From Sphingobacteriaceae bacterium (lineage in GTDB: Bacteria > Bacteroidota > Bacteroidia > B-17B0 > Aurantibacillaceae), in the NCBI GenBank assembly GCA_016709575.1, contig JADJMM010000002.1, positions 620,001 to 684,000 on the forward strand: a DNA stretch of 64,000 nt. The letters are read 5' to 3'. The translations under genes were made by a program, and so were the position numbers. Each line of letters opens with the position of its first letter. Positions within the stretch are counted from its first letter, which is position 1. The notes beneath the pieces are model-generated. The model did no database searches. It was not told the DNA's origin and saw only the letters and a program-made list of their open reading frames with translations. Below are positions 9,672 through 17,798 of this stretch, piece by piece.

Positions 9672-10669
9672 TTAAGATAATTTTTCGGATAACAAACTCA
9701 TTTCGCGGCGGGAATCTTTATTGTCGTAAATAATATTGTACACCGCGTTGGTGATTGGCATGTCTACTTTATATTTTTTGTTGATTTCGTAAACACATTT
9801 TACGGCGTAATATCCTTCCGCAATCATATTCATTTCTAACTGCGCTTGTTTAACTCCGTAACCTTTCCAATCATCGCACCAAACATTCGGTTACGACTGA
9901 ATTGAGAATATGCGGTTACTAATAAATCTCCTAAATATGCTGAAGCTTTTATATCTCTGTCTATTGGATGAACTGCATCTACAAATCGTTTTATTTCCTG
10001 AATAGCGTTGCTAACCAATACAGCTAAATAATTATCGCCATAACCTAAGCTATGACAAATTCCACCGGCAACTGCAATTACGTTTTTCAATACTGCAGAA
10101 AGTTCCGTTCCATAAATGTCATCACTTGCTGTTGATTTTATGTAACGACAATTAAATGATTGACAAAATAATTCTGCATTACTTACTTTAGAACAAGCTA
10201 AAGTTAAATATGATAATTTTTCCATTGCTACTTCCTCAGCGTGACAAGGCCCTGTAATTACACCGATGTTTTCGAAAGGAATTTCGTAAACTGTATTCAA
10301 ATATTCTCCTACAATTAAATTATACTCCGGAATAATTCCTTTAATAGCAGAGAAAACCAATTTGTCTTTGAAATCACTTTTATCCATCCCCTTTAAACTG
10401 GTGTGTAAAAACGCGGAGGGAATTGATAAAATAACAATATCTGATTTAGAAATACATTCTTTTACGTTGGTAAAAAAATTTATTTTCTTAAGATCAAAAT
10501 CAACAGAGCTTAAATATTTTGGATTGTGATGATTAGTTTTTATGTATTCCACATCATCTGTATTACGGAAATACCAATTGATATTGTCGCAATTATTAGA
10601 TAATATTTTTACAATAGCAGTCGCCCAGCTTCCACTTCCGATTACACCTATGTTTTGTTTAGTACTCAT
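9672..10669 (-). CDS. gpsA: NAD(P)H-dependent glycerol-3-phosphate dehydrogenase (one frame break)
   Basis: About 332 aa. GpsA reduces dihydroxyacetone phosphate to sn-glycerol-3-phosphate, the backbone for phospholipids. The cofactor motif is GVIGSGSWATAIV. VFSAIKGI carries the catalytic Lys, VITGPCHAEEVA and ELSAVLKNVIAVAGG follow in the expected order, and GYGDN is in the C-terminal helical domain. The uninterrupted reading ends at 9836 in KVTELNKRS because one C (plus strand) is missing near 9862. With it restored the protein continues GKGYGVKQAQLEMNMIAEGYYA and ends at 9672. It begins 3 nt after the exonuclease gene and abuts the next gene, so the group is an operon. The break is judged a sequencing error in an essential gene. 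Confidence 0.92.
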
Positions 10670-10672
10670 AAA

Positions 10673-11374
10673 TTAAGCGAAAACAATATCCTTGTCTTCA
10701 GGCGATTTGTGTCCGGTGTATTTAATATAAATTCTTGCCAAGGTAATCACATCCTTCATGCAATAGGTTTTAATTTTCTCGATGTTCTTTTCTTCGTAAT
10801 ATACTTTTGCAACCTGACTTCCATCTATATCATCCTTTGGCGAAGGAATATTTAAAACATTAGCCAATAAATTTAGTGAGGTGAAATTCTTAATATCGCC
10901 GAAACGCCACATCTCCATGGTATCTAAATGTTTTACATCCCAAGGTTTTAAGCCTTGCAACTGGAAATTGCGAGGGAAAGCAACGCCATTAATTATCATT
11001 CTGCGGCTTAAAAAAGGATAATCAAATTCCTTACCATTATGTGCGCACAAAAAATGATCCGCTTTGTTGAAATGCGTTTTTACTAACTCAGCGAATTCTT
11101 CCAATAATTTTTTTTCATTGTCACCGGTAATTGCTTTTACTCTGAATTTATTTTGGTGATAATAACCAAGTCCGATACAAATCACTTTCGAAAATTCAGC
11201 ATAAACGCCTGCTTTGTTGTAAAGTTCATTTGGTTTGTTATCAGAATTGTAAGCCCATTTTTTATCCCATAATTCCTTTTTTACAGGATCAAGATCGGCA
11301 TACTTATAAGTAACAGGAGCTGTTTCAATATCCAGAAACAGAATGTTATCTAATTTGGGTTGCGCCATTTTCAT
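10673..11374 (-). CDS. DEDD-family 3'-5' exonuclease (PolB exonuclease-like)
   Basis: 233 aa. The four acidic residues of a DnaQ-like exonuclease are visible: ILFLDIETAP (ExoI, D and E), AHNGKEFDYPFLSRRM (ExoII, D), and YCMKDVITLARIY (ExoIII, D with a nearby Tyr, the DEDDy arrangement). It matches stand-alone proteins related to the exonuclease domain of family B polymerases. The role is probably DNA or RNA 3' trimming in the cytosol; the substrate is not known. The start could be Met1 (11374) or Met3 (11368). It heads the leftward group exonuclease, gpsA, PAP2-like, SDR, and is separated from queA by a terminator. Confidence 0.85.
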   Translation of the reverse strand: MKMAQPKLDNILFLDIETAPVTYKYADLDPVKKELWDKKWAYNSDNKPNELYNKAGVYAEFSKVICIGLGYYHQNKFRVKAITGDNEKKLLEEFAELVKTHFNKADHFLCAHNGKEFDYPFLSRRMIINGVAFPRNFQLQGLKPWDVKHLDTMEMWRFGDIKNFTSLNLLANVLNIPSPKDDIDGSQVAKVYYEEKNIEKIKTYCMKDVITLARIYIKYTGHKSPEDKDIVFA

Positions 11375-11401
11375 TACTCTAATGTATTAGTTTTAATTAA
11401 A

Positions 11402-11430
11402 TAAAAAAAGGCTGTTCTTTTGAAACAGCC
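11402..11430 (-). terminator. Rho-independent terminator after queA
   Basis: On the minus strand, GGCTGTT (complement of 11424-11430) pairs with AACAGCC (complement of 11410-11416) across a 7-nt loop, followed by seven Ts (complement of 11403-11409). It lies 16 nt beyond the queA stop, separating queA from the exonuclease-gpsA group. Confidence 0.88.
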
Positions 11431-11445
11431 CCGTTATAACAAATC

Positions 11446-12495
11446 TTATATTATCAGCATTGCATCGCCGTAAGAATAGAAGCGGTACTTTTCTTTAATG
11501 GCTTCCTTATAAGCTTTCATAATTAAATCGTAACCGCCAAATGCACTTACCATCATCAATAATGTTGATTCAGGCATGTGGAAATTTGTAATCATACAAT
11601 TGGCAACATTAAATTCATAAGGCGGGAAAATAAATTTATTTGTCCAACCTACATAAGGATTTAATTGTCCTGTTGTTGAAACAGAAGATTCAGCAGCGCG
11701 CATTACAGTTGTACCTACAGCACAAACTCTTTTCTTTTTCGATTTTGTTTCATTAACCAATTTACAAGTGTCGGCCGAAATTAAAACTTCTTCGCTTTCC
11801 ATTTTGTGTTTAGTTAAATCTTCAACCTCAACAGTTCTGAAAGTTCCTAAACCAACGTGTAAAGTAAGTGGCGCAAAATGCACGCCTTTAATTTCTAATT
11901 TTTTTAATAATTCCCTGCTAAAGTGTAAACCAGCAGTTGGAGCTGCCACTGCACCTTCGTTTTTTGCAAATACGGTTTGGTAACGGTCGATATGGCTTTC
12001 TTCTGCCTTACGTTTAATGTATTTTGGTAATGGCGTTTCTCCTAAATCATATAATACTTTTCTGAATTCTTCATAAGAACCATCATATAAAAAACGCAAT
12101 GTACGTCCACGTGAAGTAGTATTATCAATTACCTCAGCTACTAAACTATCGTTTTCGCCAAAATATAATTTATTACCAATACGTATTTTACGGGCAGGAT
12201 CAACTAATACATCCCACAAACGACTTTCAGCACTTAGTTCGCGTAATAAAAACACTTCGATTTTAGCACCTGTTTTTTCCTTGTTGCCATACATACGGGC
12301 AGGAAATACTTTTGTGTCGTTTAACATCATCACATCACCATCATCAAAATAATTGATAATGTCTTTAAATTTTTTGTGGCTAATTTTTCCTGTTGCGCGA
12401 TCAACTACCATTAAACGGCTCTCATCACGATTCTTTGCAGGATACTCTGCCAATAATTCTTTCGGCAGATTAAATTTGAACATGGATAACTTCAT
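11446..12495 (-). CDS. queA: S-adenosylmethionine:tRNA ribosyltransferase-isomerase
   Basis: 349 aa, full length. QueA transfers and rearranges the ribosyl part of SAM onto 7-aminomethyl-7-deazaguanine at tRNA position 34, giving epoxyqueuosine. Typical stretches are FNLPKELLAEYPAK at the start, MLNDTKVFPARMYG, VAAPTAGLHFS, LHVGLGTFRTVE, HKMESEE and ITNFHMPESTLLMMVSAF, all in the right order. There is no frame problem. It lies downstream of the ATP synthase operon on the same strand with a 111-nt gap containing a weak hairpin, and is followed by a strong terminator. No other queuosine gene is adjacent. Confidence 0.96.
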   Translation of the reverse strand: MKLSMFKFNLPKELLAEYPAKNRDESRLMVVDRATGKISHKKFKDIINYFDDGDVMMLNDTKVFPARMYGNKEKTGAKIEVFLLRELSAESRLWDVLVDPARKIRIGNKLYFGENDSLVAEVIDNTTSRGRTLRFLYDGSYEEFRKVLYDLGETPLPKYIKRKAEESHIDRYQTVFAKNEGAVAAPTAGLHFSRELLKKLEIKGVHFAPLTLHVGLGTFRTVEVEDLTKHKMESEEVLISADTCKLVNETKSKKKRVCAVGTTVMRAAESSVSTTGQLNPYVGWTNKFIFPPYEFNVANCMITNFHMPESTLLMMVSAFGGYDLIMKAYKEAIKEKYRFYSYGDAMLII

Positions 12496-12594
12496 AGGTC
12501 TTCTTTATTTTAGTCGCAAGAAAAATGAAGAGGATGTTTTCCGCAGAAAAGCGGATACCGATTCATTAATCTTACGGGATTAATTACTATTTAA

Positions 12595-12615
12595 AAACTA
12601 AACGGATTATCCGTT
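12595..12615 (-). terminator. Weak hairpin at the end of the ATP synthase operon
   Basis: AACGG (12601-12605) and CCGTT (12611-12615) form a short stem overlapping the atpG stop codon (12607-12609). On the minus strand it is followed by a T5 run. The stem is only 5 bp, so termination is probably partial. Confidence 0.4.
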
Positions 12616-13491
12616 CAATGCCTCAGCCCCACCAACAATTTCTAATATATCATTAGTAATTGCTGCTTGACGGGCTTTGTTATAAGATATCTTTAAATTC
12701 TTTAATAATTCTTTTGCATTATCAGTTGCCTTATGCATTGCTGTCATACGAGCGCCATGTTCGGAAGCAACTGAATCTAATAATGCTTTATAGAATTGTG
12801 TTTTGATAGAACGCGGAATTAAATCGTTTAAAATAACCTCTTTTCCAGGTTCATAAATATAATCTGCATTTGTTGCCTTTTGGCTTGCATCTAATGTCGG
12901 AGGAACAATTGGTAATAATTGTTCAGCCTGCACAATTTGTACAGCTGCGTTTTTAAATTGATTGTAAACTACAACTACCTTGTCGAATTGTTTGTTAGCA
13001 AAGGCTTCCATTATTTTTTCGGCTACCGGAGATGTTTTAGCAAAAGTTAAACCGTCAAATAATTCATTTAAATTATGTGGCAAATCTTGTCCGCTGATAA
13101 TATATTCAGTTCGTCTGAATGCATCAGATGCCTTTTTTCCAACTGGCAATACAGTTACGTGATACCCTTTATACTCTTCGCGGATTAAATTCCAAGTGCG
13201 TTTAACAACATTTGCGTTAAATGCGCCTGCTAAACCACGATTAGAAGAAACAGCAATAATTAAAATATTTTTCCCGTCAGAATTACGTGAAAATGTATTC
13301 TCAGAACTATCCAAACTGCTGCTTACATTAGCTAAAACTTCTTTTAACTTTTCAGCGTAAGGACGCATTTGCGTTATTGCATCTTGTGCGCGTTTCAACT
13401 TTGCAGCACTCACCATTTTCATGGCGCTTGTGATCTGCATGGTTGAACCAACTGATGTTATTCTATTTCTTACTTCTTTTAAGTTTGCCAT
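12607..13491 (-). CDS. atpG: F1 ATP synthase gamma subunit
   Basis: 294 aa. The gamma subunit forms the rotating central stalk that couples the c-ring to the alpha3-beta3 head. The N-terminal helix ANLKEVRNRITSVGSTMQITSAMKMVSAAKLKRAQ is present (MAxLKEIRxRI...TxAMKMVAAAKL pattern), and so is the C-terminal helix with RMTAMHKATDNAKELL and YNKARQAAITNDILEIVGGAEAL. Length is normal. It is the last gene of the atpB-E-F-H-A-G operon, 22 nt after atpA. atpD and atpC are not in the operon, which is usual in Bacteroidota. Confidence 0.96.
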   Translation of the reverse strand: MANLKEVRNRITSVGSTMQITSAMKMVSAAKLKRAQDAITQMRPYAEKLKEVLANVSSSLDSSENTFSRNSDGKNILIIAVSSNRGLAGAFNANVVKRTWNLIREEYKGYHVTVLPVGKKASDAFRRTEYIISGQDLPHNLNELFDGLTFAKTSPVAEKIMEAFANKQFDKVVVVYNQFKNAAVQIVQAEQLLPIVPPTLDASQKATNADYIYEPGKEVILNDLIPRSIKTQFYKALLDSVASEHGARMTAMHKATDNAKELLKNLKISYNKARQAAITNDILEIVGGAEALNG

Positions 13492-13513
13492 CTCTTTTTA
13501 TTGAGAATTCAAA

Positions 13514-15091
13514 TTATTTATATTTTGATACTAAATCCTTTGCAGCTGCTTCTAAAACGCCGGTGATAGCGTCAGTATATTGACCAGCTTTTAATTCATC
13601 TAAAGTACTCTTGTGTTTACGCTCTAACATATCCAAGAATTCTTTTTCGAATTCGCGCACTTTGTTAACCGGAACATCACGTAATAAGTTTTTAGTTCCT
13701 AAATAAATAATTGCAATTTGTTGTTCAACGCGTAATGGAGAGAATTGTCCTTGCTTAAGGATTTCCACGTTACGTGAACCTTTATCTAATACTGATTTTG
13801 TAGCAGCATCTAAATCCGAACCAAATTTCGCGAAAGCTTCTAACTCGCGGTATTGTGCCTGATCTAATTTTAAAGTTCCGGCAACTTTTTTCATCGATTT
13901 GATCTGTGCATTTCCACCCACGCGACTTACAGAAATACCTACGTTAATTGCGGGACGAACACCTGCGTTAAATAAGTTACCTTCTAAGAATATCTGACCA
14001 TCAGTAATCGAAATTACGTTAGTTGGGATATATGCAGAAACGTCACCCGCTTGTGTTTCAATAATTGGTAAAGCTGTTAATGAACCACCACCTTTAACTA
14101 ACGGTCTGATAGACTCAGGCAAATCGTTCATGCTTTGAGCAATTGTATCAGAAGCGTTAATTTTTGCAGCACGCTCTAATAACCTGCTGTGTAAATAGAA
14201 TACGTCACCAGGATATGCTTCACGTCCCGGAGGGCGGCGTAATAATAATGATACTTCGCGGTAAGCAACTGCTTGCTTTGATAAATCGTCAAATACAATT
14301 AATGCCGGGCGACCGGTATCACGGAAAAATTCTCCAATTGCAGCACCAGCGAATGGAGCGTAGAATTGCACTGGCGCCGGATCAGAAGCGTTAGCTGCAA
14401 CAATAACTGTGTAAGGCATTGCACCTGCTTCATCAAGCGTACGTAAAATATTTGCAACAGTTGAGCCTTTTTGCCCAATAGCCACATATATACAGAATAC
14501 AGGTTTACTTGCTTCGTAAAATTCCTTTTGGTTAATGATAGTATCGATACAAACCGCAGTTTTTCCGGTTTGACGATCACCAATTACTAACTCACGTTGA
14601 CCACGACCAATTGGAATCATTGCATCAATCGCTTTGATACCAGTTTGAAGAGGCTCAGTTACCGGTTGACGGTAAATAACACCTGGCGCTTTACGCTCTA
14701 ATGGCATTTCGTAAGTTTTTCCTGTGATTGGACCTTTACCATCGATAGGAATACCTAAAGTATCAACAACACGGCCTAACATACCTTCACCTACATTTAG
14801 AGATGCGATACGCCCTGTACGTTTACAAGTTGAACCTTCTTTAATATTATCACTAGAGCCTAATAATACGGCACCAATATTATCTTCTTCAAGATTTAAT
14901 ACTATTCCCTGTAAACCGGTTTCGAATTCAATTAATTCTCCCGATTCTACTTTTGATAAACCGTATACGCGCGCTATACCATCACCAATTTGTAATACAG
15001 TTCCTACTTGTTCTAAATCAGTTTCGCTTTTGAAACCTGATAATTGTTGTCTTAAAATTGCAGATACTTCTGCTGGTTTTACTTCTGCCAT
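13514..15091 (-). CDS. atpA: F1 ATP synthase alpha subunit
   Basis: 525 aa. This non-catalytic nucleotide-binding subunit carries a P-loop GDRQTGKTA, the beta-barrel N-domain with GDGIARVYGL, PIGRGQRELVIGDR, the DDLSKQAVAYR region, and SRVGGNAQIKSMKKVAGTLKLDLAQ-like sequence near the C-terminus (here KLDQAQYRELEAF). Length and order are normal and no frame problem is seen. It is 18 nt downstream of atpH and 22 nt upstream of atpG. Its absence would block ATP synthesis, so its integrity contrasts with the broken neighbouring housekeeping genes and supports random sequencing errors there. Confidence 0.97.
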   Translation of the reverse strand: MAEVKPAEVSAILRQQLSGFKSETDLEQVGTVLQIGDGIARVYGLSKVESGELIEFETGLQGIVLNLEEDNIGAVLLGSSDNIKEGSTCKRTGRIASLNVGEGMLGRVVDTLGIPIDGKGPITGKTYEMPLERKAPGVIYRQPVTEPLQTGIKAIDAMIPIGRGQRELVIGDRQTGKTAVCIDTIINQKEFYEASKPVFCIYVAIGQKGSTVANILRTLDEAGAMPYTVIVAANASDPAPVQFYAPFAGAAIGEFFRDTGRPALIVFDDLSKQAVAYREVSLLLRRPPGREAYPGDVFYLHSRLLERAAKINASDTIAQSMNDLPESIRPLVKGGGSLTALPIIETQAGDVSAYIPTNVISITDGQIFLEGNLFNAGVRPAINVGISVSRVGGNAQIKSMKKVAGTLKLDQAQYRELEAFAKFGSDLDAATKSVLDKGSRNVEILKQGQFSPLRVEQQIAIIYLGTKNLLRDVPVNKVREFEKEFLDMLERKHKSTLDELKAGQYTDAITGVLEAAAKDLVSKYK

Positions 15092-15109
15092 TTGCTTAAG
15101 TATTAATTT

Positions 15110-15661
15110 TTAATTTAAATCCGGAACGTATAAGTTAGTTGAGAAACTTTTTCTCAAATCATTTAATTTACGTTTTATTGTTGTATCCACTTGCTTGTCG
15201 CCAACCGTTAAAACAAATCCACCAATTAAGGTTTTGTCTATTTTCTCGATTAACTGAACTTCGCCAGTTACATTCTTTTTTACTATCTCCACTATTTTCG
15301 CTTTTGTTGCAGCATCTAAAGAAACTGCTGTTGTAACAACTGCGGTAGTGATGTTTTTAAATGTTTTATATTGCTCATCAAACGCATAAGCAATATCATC
15401 TATATATCCTTCACGGCGCTTACGTGCAATTAAATCTAAAAAGGCTGAAGTTGTTGCTGAAATTTTACCGCTGAAAACTGAATGGAAAATAGCCATCTTC
15501 TTATCCGTTTTTACGACCGGACTTTCCAATAAAATAACAAACTCACGATTCTCCTTACACACTTGTTTAATTAAGCGCATATCATTAGCAACCTCTTCTA
15601 ACTGTTTAGTTTCAACGGCAAGGTCGATAAGTGATTTAGCGTATCTTGAGGCAACAATCAT
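15110..15661 (-). CDS. atpH: F1 ATP synthase delta subunit (OSCP)
   Basis: 183 aa. The delta/OSCP subunit tethers the F1 head to the peripheral stalk. It begins IVASRYAKSLIDLAVET, the usual helical start, and ends with IEKIDKTLIGGFVLTVGDKQVDTTIKRKLNDLRKSF, the conserved C-terminal motif (GG-x-x-L/V-x-x-GDxxxDxSxxxxLxxL). It is 1 nt after atpF and 18 nt before atpA. Confidence 0.95.
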   Translation of the reverse strand: MIVASRYAKSLIDLAVETKQLEEVANDMRLIKQVCKENREFVILLESPVVKTDKKMAIFHSVFSGKISATTSAFLDLIARKRREGYIDDIAYAFDEQYKTFKNITTAVVTTAVSLDAATKAKIVEIVKKNVTGEVQLIEKIDKTLIGGFVLTVGDKQVDTTIKRKLNDLRKSFSTNLYVPDLN

Positions 15662-15662
15662 T

Positions 15663-16178
15663 TTAGTTAAGGTTTACGTCTTTCATTAAATTGCTTACCA
15701 ATGCTTTTTGTTTATCATCAGATGATAGTTCCGACTTTAAAATCTTTTCTGCAATCTCGATTGACAAAGTAGCTACTTGATTTTTTAATTCGGTAATAGC
15801 TGCGTTTTTTTCGTTAGTGATTTGTTCACGTGCAGAAGCTAAAATACGATCTGATTCACTTTTTGCTTTTGATTTTGCCTCGTTAACAATAGAATCCTTT
15901 GTATCGCGGGCTTCTTTTAACATTGCATCGCGTTCTGCGCGGGCTTCAGCCAAAATCTTTTCGTTACCGGCCATTAATTTAGCCATTTCCTCTTTTGCGT
16001 TTTCGGCACTTGACAAAGCATTTGCAATACTTTCTTCGCGCTCCTTAATTGAATTAAGGATTGGCTTCCAAGCGTATTTACTAAGCAAAAACACTAAAAG
16101 TAAAAACACAACGGTTGTCCATACAATAAGACCAATTCCCGGTGTTGTTAACGAACTTAATATTATTAAACTATTCAT
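15663..16178 (-). CDS. atpF: F0 ATP synthase b subunit
   Basis: 171 aa from the ATG at 16178. One transmembrane helix (LIVWTTVVFLLLVFLLSKYAW) is followed by KPILNSIKEREESI and a long charged, alanine-rich coiled coil, the peripheral stalk. An upstream in-frame ATG at 16220 would add 14 Lys/Thr-rich residues before the natural hydrophobic start and lies against the atpE-atpF hairpin, so the shorter start is preferred. It lies between atpE and atpH in the standard order. Confidence 0.93.
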   Translation of the reverse strand: MNSLIILSSLTTPGIGLIVWTTVVFLLLVFLLSKYAWKPILNSIKEREESIANALSSAENAKEEMAKLMAGNEKILAEARAERDAMLKEARDTKDSIVNEAKSKAKSESDRILASAREQITNEKNAAITELKNQVATLSIEIAEKILKSELSSDDKQKALVSNLMKDVNLN

Positions 16179-16221
16179 TTTTTTGTTTTTTGTTGTTTTA
16201 CCAGTTTCCGTTTTTTTCATA

Positions 16222-16250
16222 AATGCCCCTTACCAACCGTAAGGGGCATT
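16222..16250 (-). promoter_or_regulatory. Strong stem-loop between atpE and atpF
   Basis: A perfect 12-bp stem pairs AATGCCCCTTAC (16222-16233) with GTAAGGGGCATT (16239-16250) around the 5-nt loop CAACC. It starts 7 nt past the atpE stop. No T-run follows on either strand, so it is not a standard terminator. A position just after the gene for the multicopy c subunit suggests mRNA stabilisation or partial attenuation, which would favour atpE expression (inference). Confidence 0.7.
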
Positions 16251-16257
16251 ATGATTA

Positions 16258-16461
16258 TTACTTCATTAAAGATACTACCACCGCGAATAAAGCAACACCC
16301 TCAACTAGAGCGGCTGCGATAATCATTGTAGTTTGAATCTTTGAGTAAGCCTCGGGTTGACGAGCAATAGCTTCAACCGCGTGACCTCCAATTTGTCCGA
16401 TACCGATGCCGGCGCCTATTGCGGCTAATCCTGCACCCAGTGCTGCGATACTTCCTGTCAT
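16258..16461 (-). CDS. atpE: F0 ATP synthase c subunit
   Basis: 67 aa hairpin of two membrane helices joined by the polar loop ARQPE (R34-Q35-P36). The ion-carrying carboxylate is E54 in AAALVEGVALF. A Gln occurs at position 23 (GIGIGQIGG), the position used for Na+ binding in sodium-type c rings, but the Ser/Thr that should follow the carboxylate is Gly55-Val56. Proton coupling is therefore the better reading. It is 39 nt after atpB and is followed by the 12-bp hairpin. Confidence 0.95.
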   Translation of the reverse strand: MTGSIAALGAGLAAIGAGIGIGQIGGHAVEAIARQPEAYSKIQTTMIIAAALVEGVALFAVVVSLMK

Positions 16462-16500
16462 TTTTCTTGGTTTTTATATATGGTTAAACAAAATTTCTAA

Positions 16501-17583
16501 TTAGTGTGCGTGTTCTTCCTCGCCATGACCTTCTTCATGATGATCAGCACAAGCTGAACCTATAAATAAAGCCGTAAGCAAGGTGAAAATGTAAGCTTGC
16601 AATAAAGCAACCAAACATTCTAATACATCAATAAATAAAGCAAACCCAACGGCTACCGGAGAAACCCAAAGTGTTTTAAACACAAAAATTAATCCAACTA
16701 AACTTATTACGATTATGTGACCGGCTGTAATGTTGGCGAATAAACGAATCATTAAAGCAAATGGCTTGGTGATAATTCCTACTATCTCCAATGGAACTAA
16801 AATAATATAAAGTGCTTTTGGTGCAGGAGGAGCAAAAATGTGCAGCCAGTATTGCTTGTTTGCGTTTACGTTTGTTAGAATTAAAGTAACAACAGATAAA
16901 ACTAAAGTAAATGCAATGTTCCCAGTTAAGTTAGCTCCAATTGGAATTAAACCTAATACGTTATTCAATAAAATCAAAAAGAAAACAGTTAATAAATACG
17001 GAACAAAACGCTCAGGACGGTTAGTAATATTACTCGCAGCAATATCATCGCGAACAAACACAATTAATGGTTCAAAAAATGATTGCTTACCTTTTGGTGC
17101 AGATGTAATTCCTGTATTCTTGTAAGCTTTTGCTATTGATGTAAACAAGAAAAATAAAATAGCTGATGACAAGATTAACTGAACAACATTTTTAGTAATT
17201 GAAAGATCGGTAATGCTTTCTGTAGGGTCTGACGAAATAATTTGCTCGTCTTCTAAACGGTAACCATTGTATTCGGCATGACCGTGTTCGAATTTACCTG
17301 ATGAAAATACTTGAATACCTTTTGTACTTGAATATAAAATAACAGGTAACGGCATTGCAACTGCATCATGACCCTCGCCCCAAAAATGCCAAGAATGAGA
17401 ATCTAATATATGTTCAAAAGCAACTTTAGTAAGATCTACCTTGTCGTCTTCAGCATGAGCTCCATGTGCTGAAGAATGTGATAAAGTGTCTTCCGCTGAA
17501 TATTCAACAGGCTCGGAGGCCGAAATTTTATTGAAAAAAAAGACAGAAATAACTACAACTAAAAATAAAGTTCTCTTACCCAT
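16501..17583 (-). CDS. atpB: F0 ATP synthase a subunit
   Basis: 360 aa from the ATG at 17583; an in-frame TTG at 17595 would add four residues. A cleavable-looking N-terminal signal and a ~100-residue His/Glu-rich periplasmic extension precede the membrane domain, as in other Bacteroidota. The essential arginine is in FALMIRLFANITAGH (about R280), with the conserved NNVLGLIPIGANLTGNIAFTL segment upstream. The C-terminus is also His-rich (HHEEGHGEEEHAH). It is the first gene of the ATP synthase operon, with a promoter-like box about 40 nt upstream. No atpI-like gene precedes it. Confidence 0.95.
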   Translation of the reverse strand: MGKRTLFLVVVISVFFFNKISASEPVEYSAEDTLSHSSAHGAHAEDDKVDLTKVAFEHILDSHSWHFWGEGHDAVAMPLPVILYSSTKGIQVFSSGKFEHGHAEYNGYRLEDEQIISSDPTESITDLSITKNVVQLILSSAILFFLFTSIAKAYKNTGITSAPKGKQSFFEPLIVFVRDDIAASNITNRPERFVPYLLTVFFLILLNNVLGLIPIGANLTGNIAFTLVLSVVTLILTNVNANKQYWLHIFAPPAPKALYIILVPLEIVGIITKPFALMIRLFANITAGHIIVISLVGLIFVFKTLWVSPVAVGFALFIDVLECLVALLQAYIFTLLTALFIGSACADHHEEGHGEEEHAH

Positions 17584-17621
17584 GAAATCAAACAATAAAT
17601 GCGTTTTTTCTAATTTGGGTG

Positions 17622-17629
17622 CAAATGTA
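17622..17629 (-). promoter_or_regulatory. Candidate -7 box for the ATP synthase operon
   Basis: The minus strand reads TACATTTG, a full match to the Bacteroidota -7 consensus TAnnTTTG, 39 nt before the atpB ATG. The -33 element is not clear (TTTC in the expected range). The rest of the 17,584-17,798 gap shows no further features. Confidence 0.5.
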
Positions 17630-17798
17630 GGTATATTTTGATGTTTGTTGAAATTTTTAGGTAGAAAATCATTTTTTTAGTCTTTCGTGCTAAAAGATTG
17701 ATTATAAATAACTTAACATTATTTTCTAAATCGATGTGGGATTTGCGATAGTAACATTTTTTGCACAATTTTTTTGTGGGAAAAAAAGACCGTTTTAA

